Source: Turnera subulata
Lineage: Eukaryota > Streptophyta > Magnoliopsida > Malpighiales > Passifloraceae
Length of the DNA: 64,000 nucleotides
NCBI GenBank assembly: GCA_028386065.3
Contig: JAKUCV010007273.1
Location: 47,799-111,798, forward strand
Direction of reading: 5' to 3'
Of this stretch, positions 23,393-33,150 are shown one piece after another. The notes under the pieces are model-generated. The model was not told the DNA's origin. It saw only the letters and a program-made list of their open reading frames with translations, and made no database searches. Position numbers and translations under genes: made by a program. Within the stretch, counting starts at the first letter, position 1; each line of letters starts with the position of its first letter.

Positions 23393-23635
23393 AATGGGCT
23401 CATAAAAGGCTCATTGCCTTTAATTTTCGGTTATTTATTGGGCTACGAAAAGGCCCATTATATTTAATTTCTCGTTTTCATTTACGTTTTGATTGGGCTC
23501 GTACAAGGCCCATTGCATTTAATTTTCGCTTTAATTTCATTTACTTTATTCTTGGGCTCATATAAGGCCCATCGTATTTAATTTTTGGTTATTTATTTTT
23601 GACTGGGCTAATTTATAAAATGCCCATGTTTATTT
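23393..23635. repeat. Leader repeat with GGGCT..AGGCCC palindromes, about 60-bp period
   Basis: Four to five units, each with a hairpin such as TGGGCTACGAAAAGGCCCA, GGGCTCGTACAAGGCCC or GGGCTCATATAAGGCCC, followed by TTTAATTTTCGNTTTA-type spacer. It lies between the primer-binding region and the hairpin arrays, in the expected 5' leader. Confidence 0.85.
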
Positions 23636-23695
23636 ATTTTTAATTAAGTCTTTTATTTATTTAAATTTTGGAATTATGTTAATCGAAGGCCCTTA

Positions 23696-24270
23696 AAATT
23701 TCCGGAAGAAATTTGTTATGGGCATTGAATGCATTTTAAATGCAAATTGTCTGGCAGACGCATTAAAAAGCGAATATATAGCAAAGACTGGATGTCTTAG
23801 TGCCAAAAGATCCCGCAGATCTTTGAGGAAAATTGAAGAAAGATGTTGTATGACCACCAGAAGGTGGATATTATATGACCATCCGATGATGGATACTGTT
23901 ATTATCTTGCTTACCCTGAAGGTGCAAGCCAGTATATATTGAATAATTTTAATTTATGTTTCAGTTTTATTATTATGTGCTATTTTATTTTATTTTATTT
24001 ACTTTACAGCATTTTATCATCGTTTCTAGAATAATGGCTCAGGCATTTGTCCTGAAGACAATGCAAGTTGACATCCAAGGGGGAGAATTATATGTGTGGA
24101 TGTCAACTATTTTACATAACATGTGATAGTACAATCTCGAAATAAAAAAAATTTAATACGCTCAAGAAGAGCATAAGTTTGAATATGTTCCTGAAGAACG
24201 CATGCTTTACTATGATCTAGAAGATCATATATTTACGCTCTGGAAGAGCTAATACTCTTGAAGAGTACAG
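23696..24270. repeat. Hairpin array (NNGAA loops), 5' part of copia copy 2
   Basis: Hairpins with an NNGAA pentaloop: AAATTTC-CGGAA-GAAATTT (23696-23714), ACC-CTGAA-GGT (about 23916), TTGTC-CTGAA-GACAA (24047-24061), GCTC-AAGAA-GAGC (24160-24172), GTTC-CTGAA-GAAC (24187-24199), GATC-TAGAA-GATC (24214-24226), GCTC-TGGAA-GAGC (24237-24249), ACTC-TTGAA-GAGT (24254-24266). Stems differ while the loop ending GAA is kept. No gag reading frame could be recognised here. Confidence 0.92.
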
Positions 24271-24492
24271 AAACCCCCATTTACAGTAGTAAAAGAGATT
24301 ATTATGGATCCCGTTGAATTGACTCTACTCTATTCCCTGAAGCGAATAAGACAGTATAATTAATTGTGCTTATGACCCTGGATGAGGTTTTAATGGCAAA
24401 GGGAAAATATGCATATTATTATTGCATAATGGATCCATAACTGGAGAACATTCAAAGAGGAATTGTCCTCATACATAAGTTTATACAGATAT

Positions 24493-25176
24493 TTATCTGT
24501 TGGGTACAACATTGACTCTAAAACTCTGAGCCTCGTTATTGATGTTGACCCTAACACTGTCGTTCCAAGAGAACCACATACCACCCATGTTGTTTTCTCC
24601 AGGTATCTCAAACCGATTCGTTGGAGGAAAACGGAGTGGGATTACACCATGATTTTCTCCTGCTTGCCACAAAGTCTCAGTAATCAGTACCATGTTGGGC
24701 TTGTACTGATTCTTCAGATCCCTTAAGGTACGCACAAAATCTTGGGACCTTCTTGCTATACCCCTGCAATTCCATAGTAGAAGTCGTACCTTAGGCCATG
24801 TAGGTAGTAACCCAGTCACCCTTGGGACGCTCCGAGCCATCATGAAAACCTGATAATAACTGCTTAGATTTAAAATTTGACATGAAGGCTCTAGCTGAAA
24901 ATCCTGCAGTCTATTAGATATGAAAAACATAATAGAGTTAGCCGAGCCATAAAAGGAAGCCCTCAGATTGCTTTGGTCCTCTAGGAAGAATGTTTCTTCT
25001 ATAGGAGTTACAAAGAACCTAGATGAATAAAGTTCATCAACAAACACTAAACGAGGAATTCTCGCCAGATCATTCAGTAATTCCTCTTGCTGCTCATTCA
25101 CCATGCTATAAGCTAACCTATTCCTTCTTCCTAGAGAGGTACCCTCAACAAAGAAAACAGTAGCTGGGGAAGGCAT
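24493..25176 (-). CDS. Antisense ORF of copia copy 2: 227 aa, C-terminal half LINE endonuclease-like
   Basis: Same length as and about 88% identical (by eye) to the ORF at 17282-17965, and likewise antisense to its host element. N-terminus MPSPATVFFVEGTSLGRR; a WNCRG box begins the LINE-type endonuclease part, followed by KPNMVLITET and GGMWFSWNDSVRVNI. No stop or frameshift, in contrast to sense pol on either side. Substitutions between the copies include many mild ones (I/V, D/E, L/I). Downstream catalytic motifs of a full endonuclease are missing, so a nuclease role is doubtful. A TATA box lies about 60 bp upstream. Confidence 0.75.
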   Translation of the reverse strand: MPSPATVFFVEGTSLGRRNRLAYSMVNEQQEELLNDLARIPRLVFVDELYSSRFFVTPIEETFFLEDQSNLRASFYGSANSIMFFISNRLQDFQLEPSCQILNLSSYYQVFMMARSVPRVTGLLPTWPKVRLLLWNCRGIARRSQDFVRTLRDLKNQYKPNMVLITETLWQAGENHGVIPLRFPPTNRFEIPGENNMGGMWFSWNDSVRVNINNEAQSFRVNVVPNR

Positions 25177-25235
25177 TTTTCTTGTCCTGTTAAGTTTTCT
25201 GAGTTTTCTGCATCTTCTTGTCTCAACCGCCTCCC

Positions 25236-25245
25236 CTTTTTATAG
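25236..25245 (-). promoter_or_regulatory. TATA box upstream of the antisense ORF, copia copy 2
   Basis: CTATAAAAAG on the minus strand, about 60 bp before the ATG at 25176; equivalent to 17216-17224 in copy 1. Confidence 0.7.
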
Positions 25246-25444
25246 TCTGAGATTAGACAGCTAGGTGTCAGTTTTTCAAATGTGGACTCTTTTTCTGTCT
25301 CCGAAAAGATCCAGAAGATTTTTCGGTAATTAAAAACTTTGCATTATTTATCAGTAAGCTCCAAAGTTGTTTTTGAAAAAGTTTGCTCAATAATTCTGAT
25401 CTTTTTCGACATGAGTGGCAGATATAAGCCTAAAATTGGCACAT

Positions 25445-25725
25445 ATATTGCATCCTGAAGCTAGCAATCTAAGTTATTAAACTTACCATATCCAGCCTGA
25501 AGCTGGAATGCACTAGCCTAAAGCTAGCAATTTTTAAGTGTTTAAATACACAGTTTGCACAGCCCGAAGCTGAGACCAACTAGAAGTTGGTTGATAAATA
25601 TGTAATTTATAGCTAGTATACCTCAGCCAGAAGCTGGTAAATAATCTTCCTAAGTCATCATATCCAGCCTGAAGCTGGCATATATATATAGCAGCCTGAA
25701 GCTGGCACCAACTTGAAGTTGGTAC
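25445..25725. repeat. Hairpin array (NNGAA loops), 3' part of copia copy 2
   Basis: Includes CCAGC-CTGAA-GCTGG, CTAGC-CTAAA-GCTAG, CAGC-CCGAA-GCTG, ACCAAC-TAGAA-GTTGGT, CAGC-CAGAA-GCTG and ACCAAC-TTGAA-GTTGGT. Order and stems mirror array 16735-17050 of copy 1. It ends just before the integrase region. Confidence 0.92.
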
Positions 25726-25744
25726 ATGGACATATTGTTTGGTT

Positions 25745-28067
25745 TGACCGGTTGGGCCATCCCGGGTCAATAATGATGCACAAAATTTATTTGGTCATTC
25801 ATTGAAAAACCAGAAGTTTTACAATCAATGAATTTCCATGTATTTGTTTGTTGCGAAATTAATACTACGGCCTTCCTAAGATGAGATTGGCCTAGACCAG
25901 CAAGTTTGGGATTAATTCTGGGATATGAACGCGGACTGATAAATCCGCTGTGTTGACCATCTAGGTAATTTTTACGATGCATCGACTAGATGGTCCATTG
26001 TGTGACGCAAGTTGGCATTGTGCGCACTTGTTTTAATGATTAAGCGACTTGCGGGTACATATCCCTAATTATGTTATTAGACTATATGTCTAAATAATGT
26101 TGGTATATTTCTTCAATGGATAATGTATATCATTGGAAATAAACCCAAACACATCTGGGGGAACATTGACAATTGATTGCAGGACCATTGATGAAATATG
26201 ACTATTTGAGAAAATGGTATTTTACCTGCAGCAACACTTATGTGCATCAAGCCAAACAAAAGGTCTCCCCATTTAATTGGTTCGTGGTCACTAGTAACAC
26301 CCATCTTCGGACCATTGGTTATACAGTATATAATGCTCCACCACAGTATAGTAAAATTGGTCCTTAAAGAAGGTTGGGAATAGATGTTGGGTATAAAAAT
26401 CTCCATCAATTACAAGGTAATTGAAACCATTGATTAATGATTGGAGATTTGTTTATTGTTAATTTGGTGAAAGAGTTTACCCAACATCATGATGAGAAAA
26501 TAACCAGCTGGATCAAGATATTATTGAAATACATTATCAATATATAGTTGTTGATCCTCAAACGAATTTGTGTGAACATGAAGCTCAGAAGATGATTCAT
26601 TTGCAACATATTAGTAAGTTAATTGCCAGACATATTTATTGATTTGAAAAGTGTGACCATACCAGTTGCATATGTTCATGTTCAAATTAATGTTCCAGAA
26701 GAACAAGTATAGTATGCAAATGAATCTAAAGTACACATAAAGCGTAGAATGTACTCGGTTCCAAAAGAAAAAAAATTCTCGATAGAGAAAAAGGAGCAAA
26801 GAGATAAGATGGCCCTAGTAAGAAAATAAGGCCTCCAGTAGAGATTTGTATTAAAATTCCTCAAGAAGAGGAAAATCCTCCAAAAGAGGTTTTCTGACAT
26901 AGATTGATAAAGTTCCAGAAGTAACACATGTATCTGAAATAAATGAAAATGATGAGATCTCAATTACAGTGTCAGGAATGTGATGGAACCGACGTGAAAT
27001 AACCGTCGACAGAATATTTGTTTTATTTATAATATAGCACTAAATAAAAATGAGGATCATGAACCTACATTGATGAATGCAGGCGCAAAAACGATTGGCC
27101 AAAAATAAGAGAAATGTAATTAAGGCTGTGTTGGACTTGCTTGTGAAGCGAGAAATTTTCGGACCTGTAGTTCATACACCAGATGGTGTAAAATTGATCA
27201 GTCGTAGAAAGGGTATTTGTGCGAAAAGATAATGAGATATAAAAGCACGATTTTTATAGCACAAGGTTTTATCCAAATGACCTGATATTAATTATGAGGA
27301 GATACACTCCCCTGTGGTGGATGCAATTATTTTTATAAGTCTGGCATTATATGAAAGGAATTAGAAATGCATCAAATGAATGCTTTTATAGCCTACTATG
27401 GATCCATAAGTCGTGAAATATACATGAAGATCCCTGAAGGATCCAAGTTGTCTGAAGCAACTAATTCCCGGGAAATTACAAATTTTGGAGTTAATCTTTA
27501 CATGATCATTATGAGTATGGATAAATTTATGTTGATATGCTTAGTGATTGGAACTCCAGAAGAAGCTTCCAAATACCGTGCTATTAGACAGGTCCTGGAG
27601 TACCCTGTCTAAGTACAATATGTATTGCTTGTAACATAAAGCCTGAAGCTTTTGCTATAAATACATATTCTATTATCTTGGTATATGAAATTATTTTAAC
27701 CTTGTGAGGCCAAGGTGCATCTAGTTGGTTTTGCAGATGTAGGTCTTTTATTGGATCCACATAAAGCACAGGCAGATATATCAAGTATCATTGTGACCAG
27801 AAAACAAAGTATCGTTGTTGCCTCTTCAAATAATGGAGAAATTGTGTTCATACATGAAGTTAGCCGAGAATGTGTTTGGCTAAGATCGATGATGCAGCAT
27901 AGTCAAGATTCATATGGATTAGTTAGCGAGGAAGATGTTCCAATGACGATTTATGAAGATAATGCTAGCTGTATTGCCCAATTGAAGGGAGGATACATCA
28001 AGAATCATTCAAGTGACATCTGGCAGATTTATTTACAAAATCAGTTCCTACTACAACCTTTGAAGAA
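25745..28067 (+). pseudogene. Decayed copia pol (pre-integrase, integrase, RT, RNase H) of copy 2
   Basis: Fragments appear in correct order: FDRLGHPGSIMM (about 25745), integrase scraps (LRVHIPNY, CISLEINPN), VPEVTHVSEINENDEIS (about 26910-26960), REIFGPVVHTPDGVK (about 27155), YMKIPEGSK (27421), then DPHKAQ, RECVWLRSMMQH and YEDNASCIAQLKGGYIK (27758-28000), the RNase H hallmark of copia. Stops and frameshifts abound, and much of RT, including the YVDD catalytic motif, is deleted. Gag and protease are not recognisable. Confidence 0.85.
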
Positions 28068-28249
28068 TTGATGAAGAGGATTGGTTATGGAGGATTCGAG
28101 ATATCAAGGGATGCCAAAATCAGGGGGAGTAGAATACGCACTGCACTCTTTTTTCCTTCACCAAGTTTTTGTCCCACTGGGTTTTTCTTGGTAAGGTTTT
28201 TAACGAGGCAGTACTTCCTAAGCGTATTCTATCAAAGGTGCAATGACAT

Positions 28250-28260
28250 TCAAGGGGGAG
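28250..28260 (+). other. Polypurine tract of copia copy 2
   Basis: TCAAGGGGGAG directly abuts the 3' LTR at 28261, as needed for plus-strand priming. The same kind of tract, CCAAGGGGGAG, abuts copy 1's 3' LTR, and another lies inside copy 2 near 24077-24087. Confidence 0.85.
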
Positions 28261-28748
28261 TGTTATAAATAAATTATGGTGAATGTCATTGTTACCATCC
28301 AGTAAAACTCATTTTTACCATACCCGAATTTACCCCCGATAAATATTTTACCCATACACCAAACTTCTACTTGGAATTATCTCTTTGGCTAATTACCCTC
28401 CATAATTCCAATTGTCCTAGTCCTAATATCATCTTCCTTTACCTAACATCCCTTTGATTTTATCCTTTCAAATTAATCATACTTATTTGTTTTTATCCTC
28501 CCATTTTCAACTATAAATACCCCTTCATTCCTTCACTTTCATACACTTACAACCCACGATAAACTTCACTCTCTTCTCATTCCATACACTTCTCTTCCAA
28601 TCTCCCTCCATCTAAATTTATTATTCTCTTCCACATATTATTATCAAAATTGTATTATTATTACCAAAGTTGTATTATACCTTGATCAAGTTTGATCAAA
28701 TTTGTATTATTCCATCAAATAGTGAAAATCTCCCCCGATTTTATAACA
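28261..28748 (+). repeat. 3' LTR of copia copy 2 (488 bp)
   Basis: Matches 22625-23126 apart from scattered substitutions and the duplication in the other copy. Followed by TACAA. Confidence 0.92.
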
Positions 28749-28753
28749 TACAA

Positions 28754-29245
28754 CTCATTATAATGACTTGTATAATTAGAATTATCTAAAAAGCCCAAAC
28801 AAGTAGGAGTAAAAGATATATTTAAGGTCTGTATTATTAAAAAAATACTTTTTAGGGGTTTGTACTATTTTTTTGTCTCTATATTCTTATTTTTTTTATC
28901 TCTTTTAAGGGTTTCAGACCGTCCCCAAGAAGACATGGACTGTCCGGCCCAGAGGCACACTTACTTTTTTTGACACGTGACAGCTTGTAAGGCACGTATT
29001 ATGCACACACTATACTGTGGGCCTCACTTTCTGATTTGTCATTTAAAAAATAATTTTTTTTAAATGGAATTTTAGACATGGCCACTACATTTGCTATCTA
29101 AACAATATCTGCCGAATGCAAAAAATAGGAAATGCATCACAACTTTGACATGTCTTATCCGTATTGGTTAAACGTAAGCATGGTAAATTAGAAGACAAAG
29201 TTTAGCCCCCTTTGTTTTTCTTTCCAACCCCGACAACCTTGTCTC
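28754..29245. other. Intergenic, nothing recognised
   Basis: AT-rich sequence with homopolymer runs, no convincing ORF or repeat boundary. Confidence 0.4.
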
Positions 29246-29629
29246 TCACTTCCTCATCTCCACCAAGACCTTCGCTAGTCGTCGGGCTGTAGAACACCGG
29301 AGATGAAGGCTAAAAGGTGGTTGTAGATCGGTGAATGGATGTGCGTGGGAAGAAAAAAAAGAGAAAGAAGAAGAGAAAATGCATGGTGAGCAACTTTCGC
29401 CGCGGCCGGGGTCCTCATCCTTGTCCTCGGCCTCTGTGTCCTCCTCTTTCTGTTCTATGGCGGCGTTGTTTTCATTACTAAGCAGCTCTAGAGCTCTTTG
29501 CCACTGCTCGAGCACAACTTGTAGAGTCTTCCTCTTAACGCGAACCCAATCTTGCTACTCCGTGGAAACGGCAGCAGAGGAGGACGTTGCCGTCCCCGTA
29601 GGATCAGAACTGGAGACTTCGATTTCCAT
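29246..29629 (-). pseudogene. Gene-like 5' fragment of unknown product
   Basis: From an ATG at 29629 the minus strand reads MEIEVSSSDPTGTATSS, an in-frame TAG, then QDWVRVKRKTLQVVLEQ, WQRALELLSN and an acidic Glu/Asp-rich stretch before low-complexity sequence to 29246. The amphipathic VKRKTLQVVLEQWQRALELL segment looks like real plant protein rather than a random frame. The TAG and the lack of clear further exons suggest a pseudogene or a captured fragment. I do not recognise the family. The plus-strand ORF over the same bases is taken as its shadow. Confidence 0.35.
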
Positions 29630-30832
29630 GGGTATAGCCCTGGCGAAGAGGAGAAGAAACTTCGAATCTTGTTTTGTAATGTTTATGTCTTTTAAGTCTG
29701 CTTTGAAATCCAAAGGAATGGATTGTTTTTTTTGTTTCTTTAATAAATTGAGACTTTAGTTAGTGTTATAACTTGCTTTGTGTTGTGGTAGTACGAGAGA
29801 GTTTTTTTTAGGGATCAGATGCACGGATGTTTATGTTGGGCTAATCTCCTCTTTAGTTAAATCTGTGATTTAACCATGTTTAGTCATGGGATATAATTAA
29901 TTTTGATGATTAATAAATTACAAGTGTGCTTTGAGTTTTGCCTTGTGTTGATTTTAGCTTACAAGAGGATATATGGTTTTTAATAAACCATCTGCAAAAA
30001 CCACGTTAGATGGTTTTTGTTGCAGCCATATCTGGGAGTTGTCACTTTCAACTTTTCCAGCAACTTGCATGTAGCCCACCAAGCATTTAAAACCCACTTC
30101 CAACGGCCTGAACTGGTAAACAGGTAAGAGGGAAGACTTTAACACCCAAGTCCTACTCAACTCATGAAGGTGGTCCAAACTTTCTATTTCTAGAAATACT
30201 TTGCAACCAAGGAGTTGACATAGTGCAATGGTCCCAATTTGGAGTAATTATGAACTAAAGTCAACTGGGAGTTCCAAGAGCCGTTGCAGCAAATTTGCCC
30301 CCAACTCAAATGCTATAAAAAGGGTCCATAACCCCTTTGGAAAATCATCCCAGCTATTGTGCAAAATCTGAGTTCATACTTGTGTTTATAATTGTGGTTT
30401 CAAAATCTGGTTTTTCTGCTTGTATTGCAAAACACATTCATAGGGTAGTTTGTAAGCAAGTCTTGGTTTAGATTTGGTGGATACTCAAGTCTAGGAGTAG
30501 ATTCGAGGGTAGGTTAGAGCTTAGCCTGTGAAAAATTTGTAAAGGTTTGAGCTTCGCCTAGAAAAGCTTGTGTTTGTAAAGGTTAAGGTTGAACCCGCAA
30601 AAATCTAAACATAGTGAGTGTTTGAAATCCTAAAGGAAGGAACCTTTAGGTAACAAAGGTACTTGGTGAGGGGGAACCACTCTAAATCTCTTGTGTTATC
30701 TTTCCCTTTCTCTCTTCACTTGCATTCTTACTTCAGAATCCAGTTTTTATAAAAACCAGATCTTCACTGTCTGAAAAAGTTTAAAGCCTATTTCACCCCT
30801 TCCCTCTTAGGCACTTTTGGGCCTACAATTGG

Positions 30833-30846
30833 TAGCGAAGCTTCGT
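30833..30846 (+). other. Primer-binding site of the Sirevirus, altered form
   Basis: TTGGTAGCGAAGC follows the LTR end at the place where copia elements carry TGGTATCAGAGC (complement of initiator tRNA-Met). Similar TGGTAGCGGAGC occurs beside copia C (near 54235 complement) and at 61896. Confidence 0.55.
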
Positions 30847-30883
30847 TCTTAGTTCAAAGGAGTAAAATCCAGAGACAAAGATC

Positions 30884-32699
30884 ATGGCTTTTGAGGGTAC
30901 AAGTGTCAACAAGGCACCGTACTTTGATGGGGCAAACTTTGATTATTGAAAGTTTCAGAAGAAGACCTTCCTTGAAGGAAAGGATCTTGAAATGTGGCAT
31001 ATTGTGCAGAATCCCTACAGCAGAACTACAAGGGATATGCAATTCTGGACTGATGAGGAAATAAGGAGAGTAAAGCTTGATGCTCAAGCCAAAAAAGCTC
31101 TTATATGTGGAATCAACAAGAGTGAGTTTCAAAGGGTCAGATCCTGTGAAACCGCTGATGAGATTTGGAGGTTATTGTGTGTCACTCACGAAGGCACAAA
31201 TCAGGTGGAATCAAGGCTCAATCGTTTGATGAGAGAATATGAGCTATTTCAAATGGTTCTTGGTGAAACCATCCAAGTGATGGATACTCGCTTCACCATA
31301 CTATGCAACAATATTGCAACACTTGGAAAAGTGATCATATATAGAGAAAAGGTTACAAAGATTTTGAGGTCACTTCCCAAAGAATGGAACCTAAAGTGAC
31401 GACTATTGAAGAAGCTCAAAACTTGAATCTACTCTCGTATGACGAGCTAATAGGCAAGCTGATTGTTCATGATGATAAGCTTGCGGAACAAGAACCAAAG
31501 AGGAAGGATGCTGCTTTGAAAGTGCAGGAACCAAATGATGGTGATGAAAGTGATTCCGATGTGGCTCTTCTTTCAAGAAAGTTTGCTAGATATCTCAAAA
31601 TGAAGAAGCAACTCAAAGGAAAAAATTCTAAGAATGTAGGAGCAGATGAGTCTAAGAAAGATCCTTTGGTGTGCTTCGGATACAATCGACCAGGGCATAT
31701 CAAATCTGAATGCCCTTACCAAAAGAAGGGAAGTTTTGGTTTCTCAAAAACCAGAGGAAAGAAAGCTGTGGCCTCTTGGGATGATTTAGATTCTTCAAGC
31801 GAATCGGATATAGAGGAGGAGACAAACCTATGCTTCATGGCCCATGGAGAATCTTAGGTAACTGATTCTACTGATTTCAATCTTGATGAGTTATTAGAAG
31901 CATTTTTGATGAGTTGCATGTTAAATATAAGCAAGTTGTTAGGAAGAACAACGAATACAAGAAGAAAATTGATTTACTTAAGTTTGATGATGAAGCTCAT
32001 AAAAATACTTATGAAAAACTTAATCATGCCAACTCTGATGCATCGAAAATATGTGAGGATTTGAGAAGTGAAAAGTTTGCCCTAAAAAATGCTTATGATG
32101 AAATTGAAAAGAAGTTTACTAGTAAGAGTACTATGTGTAATGAGTTAACTAAAAGAAAGGAAGCTCTTGAGAAAAATATTGTTGACTTGAAATCTTCTCT
32201 TGAGAAATTTACTGGTGGAACTAATAATCTGAACATGTTGTTAGGACAACAAAGACACTCGGTGCAAAAAGAAGGAATAGGTGCTACACATGTGGTTTTT
32301 AACAAACTAAATCATTCTGTGCAATTCGCAAAGGCAGAATCTAGTGTGCCATATAAACTTGACACTTCACATATGGTTTTTAACAAACCATATAAATCTG
32401 TGAAAACTGCTAGGCCAAGTTCGAGTATGTCACATAGACCAATTATGGTTTTTAACAAACCAAATAAGAGAGTGCAGCCATACAAGTCTAGAAGGCATTA
32501 TCATCTAGGAAGAACATGTACACGCATTATCATGCTACTAATGCATCTCATATTACATGTTACTATTATGGAAGGAATAGTCATGGCATTAGAACTTGCA
32601 TGTTCAAAGAGAAATGGAAATGTTAGGTATATGTGGATTTCGAAAGGAACCAGATCTAACCCCGAAGGACCCAGATTAGTTTGGGTACCTAAAACCTAA
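30884..32699 (+). pseudogene. Sirevirus gag and downstream spacer, broken
   Basis: From ATG 30884 the frame reads MAFEGTSVNKAPYFDG, hits TGA at 30947 where a Trp is expected, and continues to a frameshift near 31385 (second frame from EPKVTTIEEAQNLNLL). The zinc knuckle near 31675 is damaged: CFGYNRPGHIKSEC has Tyr in place of the second Cys. The SSSESDIEEE acidic tract then leads, through another frameshift near 31900, into a Lys/Glu-rich coiled coil (31914-32280). It ends with ..GPRLVWVPKT at 32690, the usual Sirevirus run-in to protease. VVFNK/MVFNKP repeats at 32290-32460 coincide with palindromes. Confidence 0.8.
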
Positions 32700-33150
32700 T
32701 TGTTTTCTACATATGACAAGGAATGAATGGATCTTAGACAGTGGATGTTCGAGGCATATAACCCGTGAATTATCTAAGTTCTCTTCCCTAACCAAGAAAG
32801 GCCGAGGAAAAGTAACTTTTGGGGACAAGTCCAAAAGATAAAATCTCGGGTTTGGTAACATTGAATCTAATCCAGCTATTGAATATGATTTGCTTGTTGA
32901 TAACCTGCTGAGTGTTAGACAATTTTGTGATAATGGATTTAAGGTAACATTTGAAGCATCTAAGTAATTAGTTAGTTCGGATGATAAAAATGTGGTTTTT
33001 ACAGGAACAAAAAAATGAAATATCTACTCGATATCCTTTAATGATGCTACTAACCCTGAGCTTAAGTGTTTTAGTACAAGAACAGAAACACCTACCTTGT
33101 GGCATCAAAGGCTAGAGCATTGCCAACCTAGAACCTATCTATTATAAATT

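Larger units (their letters stand above)
22625..28748 (+). mobile_element. Ty1/copia LTR retrotransposon, copy 2
   Basis: LTRs 22625-23126 and 28261-28748, both starting TGTTATAAATAAATTATG and ending ATTTTATAACA. Perfect target duplication TACAA at 22620-22624 and 28749-28753. CGTTATCAGCACGA follows the 5' LTR and CAAGGGGGAG precedes the 3' LTR, so the element reads on the plus strand. It landed about 390 bp upstream of the BURP start codon. The 5' LTR is longer by a tandem duplication (ATTATGCTGAATGTCATTA). It shares its interior, hairpin arrays and antisense ORF with copy 1 but has different LTRs. Confidence 0.93.

Noticed and set aside
24077..24087. Polypurine tract CCAAGGGGGAG as evidence of a further nested LTR.
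   Set aside because: No LTR-like sequence or duplication follows within the next kilobase. It may be an old recombination scar.
26690..26900. More NNGAA-type hairpins (GTTC-CAGAA-GAAC, CCTC-CAAAA-GAGG).
   Set aside because: These coincide with Glu/Pro-rich copia pol codons (VPEEQ, PPKEV) and may be coding coincidence, so they were not counted in the arrays.
29331..29759. Plus-strand ORF of 142 codons.
   Set aside because: Low complexity (Ser/Glu/Lys runs) and antisense to a more protein-like minus-strand frame.
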